Assembly: GCA_018398585.1 (NCBI GenBank)
Contig: JAGTTD010000025.1
Coordinates: 14,141,578-14,205,577, forward strand
Direction of reading: 5' to 3'
DNA: 64,000 nt
Origin: Simmondsia chinensis
Lineage: Eukaryota > Streptophyta > Magnoliopsida > Caryophyllales > Simmondsiaceae
Shown: in pieces, positions 30,894 to 42,511 of the stretch
Layout of the letters: each line of letters opens with the position of its first letter
Numbering within the stretch: position 1 is the first letter of the stretch
Program-made: the position numbers and the translations under genes
The notes under the pieces: model-generated
The model's input: the letters and a program-made list of their open reading frames with translations, nothing else
Told to the model about the DNA's origin: nothing
The model's database searches: none

Positions 30894-31639
30894 TTTTGTT
30901 GTTAACCTTTTCCAAGTCACTCCTCCCAGAGCCATTCCTGCCCTAAGGCTAGGGGGAATGTCTTCTCCTTCAGAGAAGTTTAGAGCAAGTAGCCGATTAG
31001 CTTTCCAACAAGTGGACCAAGAATCTGCTAAACTCCAACGTCTGAGAGAAATCACGTATCTCTTTATTCTGAAGCTGGCTGAGGGGGTCATTTTTCAAGA
31101 GGCCATATCTCTAGTAAGATCCATAAAGAAGACCCAAAGATGGCTTCCTCTACTGCAAGGGAACTTAAAGTTCTTACGAAGGTGCTCTTGAAGGTGAACC
31201 AAGAGGTCCCAGCCCTTCTTCAAAGGAAACGACATTGCTAAGATGCCATCAGAAAGCTGGGGCATTCAACTAGCCTAGGGGGCTTGTAGCTGTTGTTAGA
31301 AGAGCACTAAGCTGCGAAAAGGATCCAAGACCATCAAGCTCAGGGAATCAGAAATCTAGAAGATAAAATCCACCACTTGGAGGAGAGGCTAAATTTCCTT
31401 AAAGAAGAAGTAGTCTCCTTGAGACAACAACATGTCTTTCAAGGTTAAGTAGTAAGAGGACTCGAATAGGCCACCATGGAGGCTCATAGGAATAATCAAG
31501 CGATTCAAGAAGAAGCTCTCTCCTTGGATCGTGAGCTGAATGCCACAAACAACCAACTGTCATCTATAGAGTAATCCTCAGTGAGGATTATGACTCAACT
31601 CTTTTGATTTTTCGTTCTTTGAAAGAGATTTTGGTTGTT

Positions 31640-33264
31640 CAAGTTACTCACTTGTAAATTTTTGTATGTATGCCATGTACTCTCCCATAGTTAATGTAAT
31701 ATGCTTTTTTTCAATACGTCTCTTTAATTGGAGGTTCTTTTCATTTCTTTTTATTTCAGTTGAAGGACCATGAGGTTGATCCTCAACACATTGATACTGA
31801 AATTGAGCCCTTAGCTCAAAGAATCTATGCTTAAGGACTTCCTTGTTAGAATTCCAGATTAATGGCACATATTTATTTAGGAACCTACCATTGATAGCCC
31901 TTGGATGAGTTCTTCCATCTGGGTCTTAGACTAAATAGGCATTACCCTTAAATATCTCTATAATTCTAAATGGCCGCTCCAAGTTTGGCGACAATTTCCC
32001 AAAGACACGGTCATTTCGACCAATGGGTAAAACCTCTTTCAAAACCAAATCTCCCAAGTCAAAAGACCTAGGCTAAACCTTTTTTGTTGTAGGCTTTGGC
32101 CACCCTCTTCTTTTGTGTCTCTAACTTGTGAAGGCCATCAAGCCTTACTTGGTTTAATTTACTAAGCTCATCCATCATGGATTGCTCGTATTCAAGTTCC
32201 AAAAACCTCCCTTGATGTGCTAGTGTCAGACTGAACCGTTACTACCATTAGAAGCACATGGCCATATGTCTGATGGAAGGGAGTTATCCCAGTTGCATCT
32301 TGGTTAGAGGTCCTGTACGCCTAAAGGGCATCCAGTAGCAATTCATGCCACTTCTTAGGATCATCCTCAATCATCTTTTCAATGTTTCCCTTCAAAATCT
32401 TATTGGTCGACTCTGCTGGCCATTAGCTTAAGCATAGTAAGGGGTTAAGTTCAAGATTTCTTTGTTGAAGCTCTTGGTAAACTCCTTAACTTCAATTCCA
32501 TTAAACACTCTAGCTCTGTCCACTATAATGGTTTCTAGGATACCAAACCTACATAGAATGTATTCTTTAATAAAATCGATCACATCCTGCTGATTGATGT
32601 TTAAATATAGCTTAGCCTTCACCCATTTTGTGAAATAGTCAATGGCCAGATGAATATAAGAGTGTTGTATACTAGAAGAAGGGTTAATCTCCATTATGAT
32701 GTCAATTGCCCAACCCTTAAAAGGACATGGTTTGACAATAGCATGAGTCTCCGCTGCAGGGACTTTTGGCACATGACCATGTCTTTGGCATTACTCTGCA
32801 CCCCTTGGCTTCTTATGCAGTCATCCATCTTTGATGGCAAATAGTAGCCACAACACTTGATGAGCCAATGCATTTTGTTGCTGGTTAGACAAGATCCATA
32901 GAGACCTTCATGGGCTCCTACCATCACTAGCATTGCTTCATCCAAGTCAAGGCACATGTGAAGCATTCCACTAGCATCCCTTTCAAGACTCATCATCCAG
33001 AAGGAATTTGTGAGCTCTCATTTTCGTCTTTCTGTCCCTAGCATAGTCTTGAGGGTTCCTGACGTAATCCATTAAAGGTTTTCCCCAATCCTTTTGATGA
33101 CTTAGGATAGTTTGATTGGCCTTAAAATACTCCTTGTGTTTACTTGGTGTGTCTTCACTCTTAAAGCTAAAAGACTTAATGTACTCGATGTCATTATCTA
33201 GAACCTTAGTCATGATGACTTTCACTTTCTTGCCATTATTATGTGGTAGTAATTTATGACTTTC
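31640..33264 (-). pseudogene. K integrase with upstream RNase H-integrase linker
   Basis: Minus strand, several frames. 33225-32983 reads the linker (YIKSFSFKSEDT, DWGKPLMDYVRNP). 32996-32694 has the zinc-binding part, CLDLDEAMLVMVGAHEGLYG and KCCGYYLPSKMDDC. 32772-32428 has the catalytic core: CPFKGWAIDIIMEINPSSS with the first Asp, then YFTKWVKAKL, FGILETIIVDRARVFNG where the second Asp lies (Asp in VDRARVF), and the third region NLTPYYA before a stop. 32400-31640 keeps DDPKKWHELLLDAL and AYRTSNQDATGITPF. This is the Tat-type integrase, broken by stops and shifts. Confidence 0.82.
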
Positions 33265-33329
33265 AGCCAGGGTTGTAGTGGCTTGAGACCCTAAGTGTCC
33301 TGCCGTCAGATTAGAGGAGCGTTGCCTAT

Positions 33330-35440
33330 TCCGGGAGTACTCTCACTTATGTCGAGACGTGGACACATTCTATGTCAGAAGCCACGTATTCAGTGGCTTT
33401 CGCTTATAGACCAGAGCACTTAGTTCTTTCATCAGTAGGTGCCTCATCGGCAGGTAAGGAACCGAATTCGTCGATTGTAGGTCCGGATGGAGTTAGGAAG
33501 TATGATGCATCATTGATATCTCACACTGGGGTTGTTTTTTGCTAGAAGCTGCTGACCGAGCCTAGCAGTACACTAATTGAGGATGTTTTAGACCTCTTCG
33601 AGACTCGCAATTCTGAGAAGTAGGCTCATCCTCTGATTCCCCCGATCTCTGCTTTTGAGGTTCGTGATGCTGTCTTTTCTATTGGTGACGATAGGGCCCC
33701 AGGGCCCAATGGTTACACTTCCCTCTTTTTTAAAAGGGCTTGGGAGGTGGTGGGTGGGTCAGTTCTCAAGGCTGTGCAATCATTTTTCACTTTAGGGCGC
33801 ATGCTGTGCGCTTTGAATACCACCACAATTTGTCCCGTGCCCAAAGTAGAGACCCTTTCCACTTTTGGTGACTTTCGCACTATCTCCTGTTGCAATGCGA
33901 TCTACAAGTGTATCACTAAGATCCTTGAAAATAGGATAACAGGTGTTCTTCTTGAGCTTAGCGATGATGGACAGTCCGCTTTTGTCCCAGGCCGTTAGAT
34001 TTCTCACAGCATCTTATTGACTTAAGAGATTATGCAAGGTTATCACCTTCAGGTCTCGCCTCGTTGTGTGCTAAAAGTTGATATCTGCAAAGCTTTTGAT
34101 ACTATTTGCAGGGATTTTATTCTGGCCGGTATGAGGAGTGTGGGGATTCCCAAGATCATGGTTGGTTGGGTCCAAGAGTTCCTTCATACAGCCTACTTTC
34201 CCATCACCATTAATGACGAGCTTGGGGGTTTCTTCCGCTCAAGTTGAGGTGTTTATTTAGGTGACCCACTCTCCCCTTATCTGTTTTTTATCGTTATGGA
34301 GGGTCTCCAAGGTTTACTTCACCGAGCTACTGATGACCCCGAGTTTCACTATCATCCAGGCTGTCATCCCATCGAGTTGACACACTTGTGCTTCACTGAT
34401 GACCTGATGATCTTTTGTCGGGGCGACTTGGGCAGTGTTACAGTTGTTCGTGAGGCTTTGGATCACTTTGCTGTTCTTTTGGGGCTTTCCTCAAATGCAG
34501 CAAAGAGTACTATTTTTTTGACTGGAGTTTACTCTGTGACTAGAGTGATATTCTTGGTGTCTTCGGATTTAGTCTAGGGCAGTGCCCAGTTCGGCATTTG
34601 GCAGTGCCACACATTATTTCTCGACTGCGGTATATAAACTACGAGCCGCTTCTGGTTCGCATCCTCTCTGGCATTCGGTTATGGACCTCTCATTCTCTAT
34701 CGTACAATGGCTGCTTGCAGCTCATTTAATCCATCCTTTTTGTTATTCAGGTCTACTGGTCATTGGTTTTCATGCTCCCAAAGACAATGATCACGAAGAT
34801 CAAGTCGACCTTGGCGAATTCTTTTTTGGTGTGGCTCCTTGCTGACACCAGGGGGAGCAAAGGTAGCTTGGAGGCGTGTGTGCTACCTTGGACGGGAGGG
34901 TGGTCTAGGACATTATCGTCTCGTCGAGTGGAACCAGGCCGCACTGGGTTAATCTAAACTAGCTTTGGGGGGGGAGCTTCTTGTTGATTCGGACGACGAG
35001 TTGGCTTCATAATGCTGGCATCAGATCCTATCAGTTTGTTGACTCTATTTCAGTATGATCTATCATGTCATAGGCGATGGACTTGATACCGCCCTATGGA
35101 ATTAGTTGTCGTGCAGTCATCTTTCTTAGCGCTTCCCTACCCAACTACTCACCTCTTCCAGGCTTCTTTGGGATTCTCAGGTCTCAGCCATTATTGAGGG
35201 TAATCGGTGGAGGTTTCCACATGCATTTTCAAAGCTCCGACACATCTAATATATGATTGGCTTCAATCCTTGGGTTGGTGTGGTGGATTCTATCAAGTGG
35301 TTGGTTGACCCTTCGAGGAAATTCACCACCAAATCTACTTGGGAGATGCTACAGAGTAGGAGAGAGGACTCTATCCATCACCTTCTATGGGTTCAACTTC
35401 ATATTCTAAGGCAATCCTATCTTCTGTGGCTTGCTTCTTA
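33330..35440 (+). pseudogene. M ORF2: LINE reverse transcriptase
   Basis: Frames with several stops and shifts read HLVLSSVGASSAG, APGPNGYTSLFFKRAWEVVG (RT block 1), TTICPVPKVETLSTFGDFRTIS (33825-33895), GQSAFVPGR, VLKVDICKAFDTICRDF (first catalytic Asp), GDPLSPYLFFIVMEGL and LCFTDDLMIFCRGD (34386-34425). FTDD replaces the usual F-A-D-D active site but keeps both Asp residues. It lacks the endonuclease, as in 5'-truncated insertions. Confidence 0.88.
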
Positions 35441-36025
35441 GTAGCGGCTAGGGACTCGGGACTGGATTCCATCATTCGAAGCACAAGGGGTTCAGAGTAT
35501 TTGTGCCCTTTGCTGCCTCACTGATGAGACTCGTGAGCATCTAATCTTCGTTTATGCTTTTTCTGCCTCAGTTTGGAGCTCCATCACTCCGAGTACATCT
35601 ATTGCTTGGCCCGCCCTTCCTTGGGGCAAACTTGTTACTTGGGCTGGTCAGCACATCAAGGGATGAGAGATTGGTAGTATTATAGCTCGACTCTGCCTCT
35701 CGACGACTATGTACACCCTTTGGCACAAGCGCAACCTTTGGGTTTGGCGTTCTCAATCCAGATCAGTTGCAGACATAAGAAAAGAGTTTATGGGTTTGGT
35801 TAGGCGCCGCCTGATTGCTGCTTCTTCGTTCCAATTAGCTCAAGTCACGCCTCTTTGGTTAGGCAATGGGGCCTTAAGTCATAGTTCCTCTTTGTTTCCT
35901 TTAGCATTCGCTTTGGTTATTTTTTCCATGGACTTCGTATACATTACGTTCTCATGTTATTCCATCATTGTACGCTTTGGTGGTGTCCTGGGGTTTCCCC
36001 TTGTAGCTGTACTATATTTCTTTCA
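35441..36025 (+). pseudogene. M ORF2 C-terminus (zf-RVT) and 3' UTR
   Basis: Frames around 35253-35800 carry the zf-RVT-type region of plant L1 elements: FTTKSTWEMLQSRRED, ICALCCLTDETREHLIF with the Cys-Cys-His spacing, and VWSSITPS, followed by the tail LCLSTTMYTLWHKRNLWVWR. After about 35860 the sequence is T-rich 3' UTR. Confidence 0.75.
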
Positions 36026-37760
36026 TCTAAACCTTAGTCTTGATGACCATGATTTCTTCACTCCAAGTTCTGGGCAATTTGTATCCTGATGCCAACTGAG
36101 CCAAGTCATTGGCTATCTTATTCTGTGCCCTCGAAATTTGTCAAATTACACACTGTCAAATTGACTCAATAGCTTTTGCACTACTATTAAGTATCGATTT
36201 GAGGTATCATTTAAACACTAAGATTCCCCTTTCACTTGGCAAATTACCAATTGCAATTCCCCCTTAATGATAACATTGACGACTTTCATTTCTAGAAAAG
36301 TTTGTAGCCCTATTATCAATGCCTCATACTCTACCATATTATTGGAACATTTACGACCCAAAGGGACAGCCAACTTGGTGATGATCGAAGCAGGGGATTC
36401 TATAACAATCCCAACTCTAACACTTGAAATGGTCCTTGAACCATCAAAGAATAATATTCAAGGAACCACTTCACCTACTAGAAGTTGGTTAGCCTCATCA
36501 TTTAAGCCCGCATGAATGTTTGGGTGGTCAGTTAAAAAGTCTTCTAAGGCTCTTCCCTTTACTAACTTTTGTGAAACGTAAACCTAGTAAGACTGAAGTG
36601 GAGCTATATTCCACTTATTTAGTCTTCCCCTCGAAAATGGCCTATTTAGCATGTATTTAAGGACATCTATCGGGGAAACTATATATATAATAAATGACAA
36701 GAAGTAATGTCTAAATTTTGTTGATGCATAGAATAATGGTTGACTCAATTTCACAATTGATGAATATCTTATTTCACATTCATTTATACAACGACTAAGG
36801 TAGAACACAGCTTATTCAAACCCCTTGTCATCATCTTGTACAAGCAAACAACCAATAGATTCCTCAGAAGCATAGACATAGATCTTATAAAGACTTATCC
36901 TGCTTTCGTGGAATAAGTACTGGTGGCCTAATCAAGCATGAAAGCTGCTTGATGTGGTTCCTCCCACTTGATGTCGTTCTCAAACTTGAGCCTCAGCAAT
37001 AGAATGAAGACTTTTGTTTTTTCTGTGACATTCGAGGTAAAATGGCTTAGGAAATTAACCTCCCCAAGAAGCGTTTAAGATCCTTTTTTTTAAGGTGGTT
37101 TGGCCTGTTGAATGGCCTTAGTTTTTATTAATACCCACCTTGATGCCACTTTGCTGCACTAGAAAACCATGGAAGTTTCCAGATCGCATGCCAAAAGCAC
37201 ATTTTAATGGATTCATCTTTAGTTTATGCGTCTTCATTCTAAGGTATGCACCCCTCAAGTCCCCCAAGTGTTTGACTTGGGATTTGGATTTGAACACGAT
37301 ATCTTCTATGTAGACTTCCATGGTCTTGCCAATGAGGTCATGAAAAATCATGCTCGTGGCTCTCTGGTAGGTGGCACGGGTATTCTTCAAACAAAATGAC
37401 ATAGCCACCCACCCATGCATCCCCATCGACCTAACATTTGAATGATGTCTTGTGGGTACCCACAGTAGTATCCATAGTAGCCATCTATAAAGGATAAGAC
37501 TTCATGCCTCGAGGCTGAGTTAATGAGCACATTAGCAATAGGCATTAGATACTCGTCCTTTAGGATGGCTGAATTCAGATCTCTGAAATCAATACAGACC
37601 CTGATTTTACCATTCTTTTTAATGACAGGAATCATATTTGCTAGCCACTCGACATACATGGCAGTTCTGATAAATTTGGCCTTTAGGAGTCTTTCGATCT
37701 CTTCCTTGGCGAAATCGATAACCTCTTGGGACATCCTTCTCTAAGCCCGATTGATGGGCC
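36026..37760 (-). pseudogene. K reverse transcriptase and RNase H
   Basis: 37734-37387 reads EIERLLKAKFIRTAMYVEWL, then ANMIPVIKKNGKIRVCIDFR and LNSAILKDEYLMPIANVLI, the Tat RT start. 37426-37118 reads KNTRATYQRATSMIFHDLIG and MEVYIEDIVFKSKS, where the active site normally reads Y-I-D-D: one Asp is Glu. HKLKMNPLKCAFGMRSGNF follows. RNase H is recognisable from about 36345 as VEYEALIIGLQTFLEMKV. The remaining part (36260-36026) is frame-broken. Confidence 0.85.
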
Positions 37761-38399
37761 TTGAGCCTAGCTTGATAGGAAGCCTATGCTTAACCACTTT
37801 TTTTATTTAGGCCCGGCATCTCTCGATAGTCCTAAGCAAAGTAGTCTTTGAAGTTATACATCAAAGTCAAATACTACTCTCTCTACTCCACAAAAAGCAA
37901 AGCACTCAGATAAGTAGGTCTTAGGTCTTCTATCGCTGCCAAATTAACCTCGAGGAAGGGGACTTGAACTTCAGCCCTTAGATCCTCCATTTTGGTTGGT
38001 ACTGCTATTAAGTTAGAGAGTTCTAGCTCCTTTTCTTGTACTATATGGACTTGGAAATCATTGAGTGGTTGCTCAGTCCAAAGCTTATCCTCAGCGTGCC
38101 AAGCCACGAGTCTTGCTAATGCGGAGGAAAGGCCTCCAAGGGCATTAAGGGGAGGACTTGGCACCTACTCATTTAGATTCTGGCATTCCGTGGAAATCTC
38201 CTTCGTCAAGGAGGGCCCCAATGCATCCCTAGAAGTTAGAGTCTTCATAATCTATGTCCACTTGACCAACCTCAGCTTCAATTAGCAAGCCGTCAAGGAT
38301 GGCTATTATGTCATGTTGTTGGGAAGATTGTGAAACGGTCCTTTTGACATCTAGATGTCCCATGCCATCTTTGTGGAACTTTGCCTCAACATAGTTGGA
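37761..38399 (-). pseudogene. K protease-RT spacer
   Basis: A decayed part of K pol. The frame 38164-37883 gives LAWHAEDKLWTEQPLNDFQ and a Leu/Val-rich tail, in the position of the linker between protease and RT. I see no motif to name it further. Confidence 0.5.
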
Positions 38400-39480
38400 G
38401 AAGGCCATGAATGGCCTGTTATCTACCATAACAACCTCATATTTGACATAGTTCCAGAAGATTATCAACTAGTGAAGTGAAGATGGAATATAGTATTTGG
38501 AATAACAGCTAATCTTTACAAAAGCAAAGCATTGTGGCTCGAGGTAGTCTCCACCACAAAGAAGGCTGTCAGCTTGCTTAAGCTCCAACAGTCAAGTTAA
38601 TCGAGATGACTCCTCACACTTAGTAGTAGCTCAAGAAAGGCCACAGATTGCAGCATCTGAAGAAATTAAATCGTCTCGGTATATACCAATGACCCCCAAC
38701 ATATATGAAGGTGAGATGTTGATTGCCTCACCATTATCCACTAAGACCCTGTTAACAAAAATGCCATCAAATTTGGCCTTGACGTATAAGGGCTTGATGT
38801 GTTTATTGGCAGTGTTAGGCCCATCAAATGTCGTCCTCATTATGTCAAGTGTGTCATCATGCAATTTGAATATTGTAGCGTTAATTTTAAAAGGCAAAGG
38901 GTCAAGGTTACCTCTAGTGGCTGCTATCTTAGCCATGAGTTCCACTTGGGGCTCCTCGTCTGATGCTATAACATCACCCTCAAGACCTTCTTGAGTATGA
39001 GCCTCTAAGAACTCCGAGGGAAGAAGTAAGGCAGTTCTAAAATAAACCTTTTTGTGTGTCTACTCTTTATTTGTAGTAGTCAAACGCCTGGACTCTGGCT
39101 CAATTTGCTTGCCCATGTTGACTTTGGCTTCCTTTTAAGAGATCCTATTTAAGTAAGAATCGACCACAATCCATCGATGAGCTATCTTTTTGTGCAGCTA
39201 ACTCCTTTGTTGAGTTTGAGTATGGTTGGCAAGAATAAATGCCTCTTGATCCAGGTGACTCCTCTTTCAAACATTACCAAACCTGAAGCCAGAAGGCTGG
39301 TGTCTTGACTGTCATGGCACCGAGCTGGTGTCCACATCCAATAGTTCGTATTCCAGGGTTTTTATTTGGATGCCCAGTTCTCATGATAATCTGGGTCTTT
39401 AAAGGAAGAACACGAAGCTGTCAGGTTAGAGGTGTTTATGCCGAGAGAGCTAGTTTTTTCTTCATTAGGTTCATGAATTT
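38400..39480 (-). pseudogene. K protease and preceding gag tail
   Basis: The frame 38945-38631 reads FKINATIFKLHDDT, GIFVNRVLVDNGEAINISPS and YMLGVIGIYRDDL. VDNGEAINI is the Tat-type protease active site (D-N-G). The frame 38468-38229 gives IIFWNYVKYEVVMVDNRPFM, found shortly after the protease in this lineage. Upstream (39480-38950), HRWIVVDSYLN and HKK motifs fit the basic gag-protease linker, with stops. Confidence 0.78.
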
Positions 39481-40215
39481 TGTGTTAGTTATGTTTTATA
39501 TTAAGTTTATCACGAACTAATTTTGTCATTCTAAGGCTACGATATAACCTAAGTTGTAATATACACTTATTTCTAATTCAACGTATTCATTATTTTATCA
39601 TTGCTTTGTTGAAGTGTTTATCATTGTTCTTCATGAGTTTTAAATACTTGGTCACCATTTAAGGCCTATAATTATTCATAATGAGTTCGAGAGGAGATTT
39701 ATGATGAGTCATAAGGTGATAAGAACCACAAATTGAGCAACTCCTCGAGAGAGATTAACGCGATTTGTGTGGTTTTTAAGAGAAAATCTTAGAGCTTTAA
39801 ATACTCTTTTCTTATTTAAATTCATGCATGAGAGTAATGGGTTAATATGTAAAAGAACATGCTAAATATTGCTCAAGAGAGAATATTTAGTAAATTAAGG
39901 TTTTCAACTATCAACACGCAATAACAACTCGAATAACTAGAATAGGAAGGCGTATTGATGCAACTCAGTGAAATCAAATGCCTTGGATATTATTAAATCA
40001 TAAAAACTTTATAAAATCAGTTAAAATATTTTATTTCCTTTTAGTTTTGTTTATTTCATATCAATATCCCAATTTTTCGGTTTTTCAAATAGCATCAAAG
40101 CTACTAATTTTGGTACTCACTTAAAAACAATCCTCGTGAGAACGATACTCTACTCATTTCTATATTACTCGATACAACTAGTGCACTTGCTAATGCATAC
40201 GCAAAATCTGCACCA
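39481..40215 (+). repeat. LTR-like fragment of an unidentified Ty3 element
   Basis: About 0.7 kb of AT-rich sequence unlike K or B. Its right end (CAATCCTCGTGAGAACGATA … CTGCACCAAG) is built like the U5 end of Athila/Tat-type LTRs, where a 'tccctgtgg-tcgac' block precedes the LTR end and the primer site TGGCGCC. The primer site is missing: it breaks straight into the truncated RT of B. A left end cannot be placed exactly. Confidence 0.5.
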
Positions 40216-40882
40216 AGTTTGTTCAAAATAAACCTCTTCTTCAAAAAGACCTTTTCAAATGCACTTTTAACATCCATTTGAAAAGGTTTGAAATCTTTAA
40301 ATGAAGCAAATGCACATAAGAGTCTAATAGCTTCTAGCCTAGCAACGAGAGCAAAGGTTTCCTCATAGTCTATACCTTCTTTTTGGTTATAGCCTTTAGC
40401 TACCAACCTTGCCTTATTTCTTACCACGTCACCTTCCTCATCCTTCTTGTTGCGGTACACCACTTGGTACCTATGACCTGATGATCTTGGGGTCTATCTA
40501 CAAGTTCCCATACATCACTTCTCTTGAATTGGTTGAGCTCTTCCTCCATTGCCATTATCCAATTTGGGTCATTAAGAGCTTCTTTTATGTTTTTGGGTTC
40601 TTCAAGAGTGATGAATGCGGCTAAATGACAATATTTCGTTAATGCATGCCTAGGTTTTACACCTTCAGAGGGATCACCAATGATTGGACTTGTTGGGTGA
40701 TCCTTCAAGTATTTCCAATCTTGTGGTAAGTTTTCCTCTTTAGATTCTACATTTTGGTTATTTCCTTTTGATTCATTCATTTGAGCATTAGACATATCCT
40801 TTTCTTGCTCATTGGATGAGTGTGTGATGTTTAATGGTTTGATTACTATATCATCGTCATCATAAGAAGTTCTAGAGGACAA
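40216..40882 (-). pseudogene. B hinge and RT start
   Basis: 40882-40421 gives the hinge (SSRTSYDDDDIVIKPLN, Asn/Lys-rich) and then [39 protein letters not shown] and VIGTKW. A frameshift leads into 40463-40216: [49 protein letters not shown] includes the first catalytic Asp. The sequence ends a few codons later. Confidence 0.88.
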
Positions 40883-41143
40883 GACATTAGTTTCATCAAA
40901 AACTACATGTAGAGACTCTTCTACAATCTTTGTCTTTTTATTATAGACTCTATATGCTTTGCTTGTTAAAGAGTATCCAATTAAAATACCTTCATCAACT
41001 TGTGAATTAAATTTTTCAAGATTTATTTTTCCATTGTTGAGAATGAAGCATTTGCACCCTAAAGGTTTAAAATATGCAATGTTTGGCTTTCTACCTTTAT
41101 AAAGTTCATATGGTATTTTTTTTAAAATTGGTCTTATTAAAGC
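40883..41143 (-). pseudogene. B integrase C-terminal region
   Basis: A minus frame change after 41144. The text keeps F-KP-GCKCFILNNG-like and V-DEGILIGYS-like words (near 41060-40960), the usual C-terminal Copia integrase segment before the hinge. Confidence 0.7.
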
Positions 41144-42172
41144 TCAATTTAAAATATAGCAAGTGGTGTTGACAGCTTCGGCCCAAAAAGATTTAGGCAA
41201 GTTATTTTCACAAATCATTGTTCTTGTCATTTCTTCAAGAGTTCTATTTTTTCTTTCAACCACTCCATTTTGTTGAGGAGTTCGAGGTGCTGAAAAATTG
41301 TGATCAATTCCAAAGTAATCACAATAAATTTCAAAATCCTCATTTTTAAATTCTCTTCCATGATCACTTCTAACCGAAACAATTTTCAAATCGTTTTCAT
41401 TTTGTACCTTTTTACAAAATTTTTCAAATTTATCAAATGCTTCACTCTTATGAGAAAGGAATAGGACCCAAGTAAAGTGGGAGTAATCATCAACAATTAC
41501 AAATCCATATCGCTTTCCACCAAGGCTCAAATGACGAGTAGGACCAAACAAGTCTATATGTAAGAGTTCAAGATGCCTTGATGTTGAAACTACGTTCTTG
41601 AGTTTGAATGATAATCTAGTTTGTTTGCCATATTGACATGCATCACAAATATGATCTTTTTCAAATTTTAGCTTTGGTAAACCTCTAACAAGATCATTTT
41701 TTGAAAGTTTTGAAATTAAATACATACTAGCATGTCCAAATCTTCTATGCCAAATCCAATGATCATTTTCATCTAAGACACTAAAATACTTTAATGAGTC
41801 TACACAATCAAGATCAATCATATAGACATTTTTACATCGTAGACCAATAAACAAAATTTCATTTGTTTTAGCATGTTTAACTATACATCTAGATGATTCA
41901 AAGTTTACACAATAGCCTTTATCACATAATTGACTAATGCTTAGCAAGTTGTGCTTAAGACCTTCCACAAGTAAGACATATTCAATGCAAGGAGAAGAGT
42001 TAGAAGCAGCATTACCGATACCGATTATTTTTTCTTTCTTATTGTCGCCAAAGGTGACATTTCCTTTTCTTGGCATTAGTGAAGTGGACTTGGGTTTATA
42101 TCCTGTCATGTGCCTTGAGCAACCACTATACAAGTGCCACTTTTGTTTTTTGCTTTGGATTTTCATACACAC
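41144..42172 (-). CDS. B protease start, GAG-pre-integrase and integrase core
   Basis: A 342-codon uninterrupted frame. Near residue 13 WHLYSGCSRHMTG is the protease loop, but the catalytic Asp of D-S-G is Tyr, so the protease would be inactive. Residues 125-190 hold the GAG-pre-integrase zinc-binding H-H-C-C, HRRFGHAS … HICDACQYGKQTR. The integrase core has Asp in ELLHIDLFGPT, Asp in VSVRSDHGREF, and Glu in PQQNGVVERKNRTLEEM, so the DDE triad is intact. It integrates element cDNA into the host genome. The frame ends at a stop in YILN. Confidence 0.93.
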   Translation of the reverse strand: MCMKIQSKKQKWHLYSGCSRHMTGYKPKSTSLMPRKGNVTFGDNKKEKIIGIGNAASNSSPCIEYVLLVEGLKHNLLSISQLCDKGYCVNFESSRCIVKHAKTNEILFIGLRCKNVYMIDLDCVDSLKYFSVLDENDHWIWHRRFGHASMYLISKLSKNDLVRGLPKLKFEKDHICDACQYGKQTRLSFKLKNVVSTSRHLELLHIDLFGPTRHLSLGGKRYGFVIVDDYSHFTWVLFLSHKSEAFDKFEKFCKKVQNENDLKIVSVRSDHGREFKNEDFEIYCDYFGIDHNFSAPRTPQQNGVVERKNRTLEEMTRTMICENNLPKSFWAEAVNTTCYILN

Positions 42173-42208
42173 CTATCACAATTCAGACACTTTTAGGTAC
42201 ATAAATTT

Positions 42209-42511
42209 TCATGGGTCCTTTGTTGTTAGCCTTGACATTTGGTGGTCGAGATCCTTTTGGGACCCAAACCATCTTTTTCTTTTTAAAATTTCTTTTGAAA
42301 GAACATGGTAAATGATGTGCCCATAGTCACCATAATAGTTGCACCTTACAGAGTTTGTTGAAGGTGACGAGGCTTTAACAAAAAGAACATTCAAATTTTT
42401 CTTTTGGACACATCCATTATAACCTATTCCTTCTTTGTTATAAATTGGTTCTTGAGATGTAAGAATTTTGTCAAGTGTTTCTTGACCTTTAAAAAATTTG
42501 CTTGATGTTTT
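42209..42511 (-). pseudogene. B gag C-terminus with second zinc knuckle
   Basis: It continues the gag frame after a stop at 42512: KTSSKFFKGQETLDKIL, a linker, and SVRCNYYGDYGHIIYHV, a knuckle in which the second and last Cys are replaced. FGSQKDLDHQ replaces the usual W-V-P-K-G-S motif by frameshift. Confidence 0.75.

Larger units (their letters stand above)
28160..31575 (+). pseudogene. K antisense ORF with plant mobile domain (PMD)
   Basis: It lies on the strand opposite to K gag-pol, between integrase and 3' LTR, the usual place of the extra ORF in Tat elements. From 28298 to about 29050 one frame with stops only at 28517 and 28781 reads a PMD (PF10536 type): FKGWAFMNQWYPKWVDTL, GDKWKNRCIYEAISLS, then TLEDIPALTGISFGREELP. 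A second frame (29026-29229) continues with FFANSSNSVLKFLKIMAISL and LSLGPLFLAQVYSCLRDI. The rest is decayed: a basic segment with a GAA microsatellite near 30133, then a coiled-coil region (31340-31560, LEDKIHHLEERLNFLKEEVV). PMD proteins also exist as host genes (MAIN/MAIL1 family), but the position inside K argues for a transposon gene. Confidence 0.72.
33265..36025 (+). mobile_element. M: 5'-truncated L1-type LINE
   Basis: It interrupts K between RNase H and the integrase linker, in the opposite orientation. Reading frames cover ORF2 from the region between endonuclease and RT to its end. I could not fix the ends exactly: no clear poly(A) or TSD is visible, so boundaries are within perhaps 30 bp. 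Confidence 0.75.

Noticed and set aside
31570..31590. Hairpin ATCCTCAGTGAGGAT as a terminator of the antisense ORF
   Set aside because: Short, single, and plant genes do not use such terminators; no poly(A) signal at a fitting distance could be verified.
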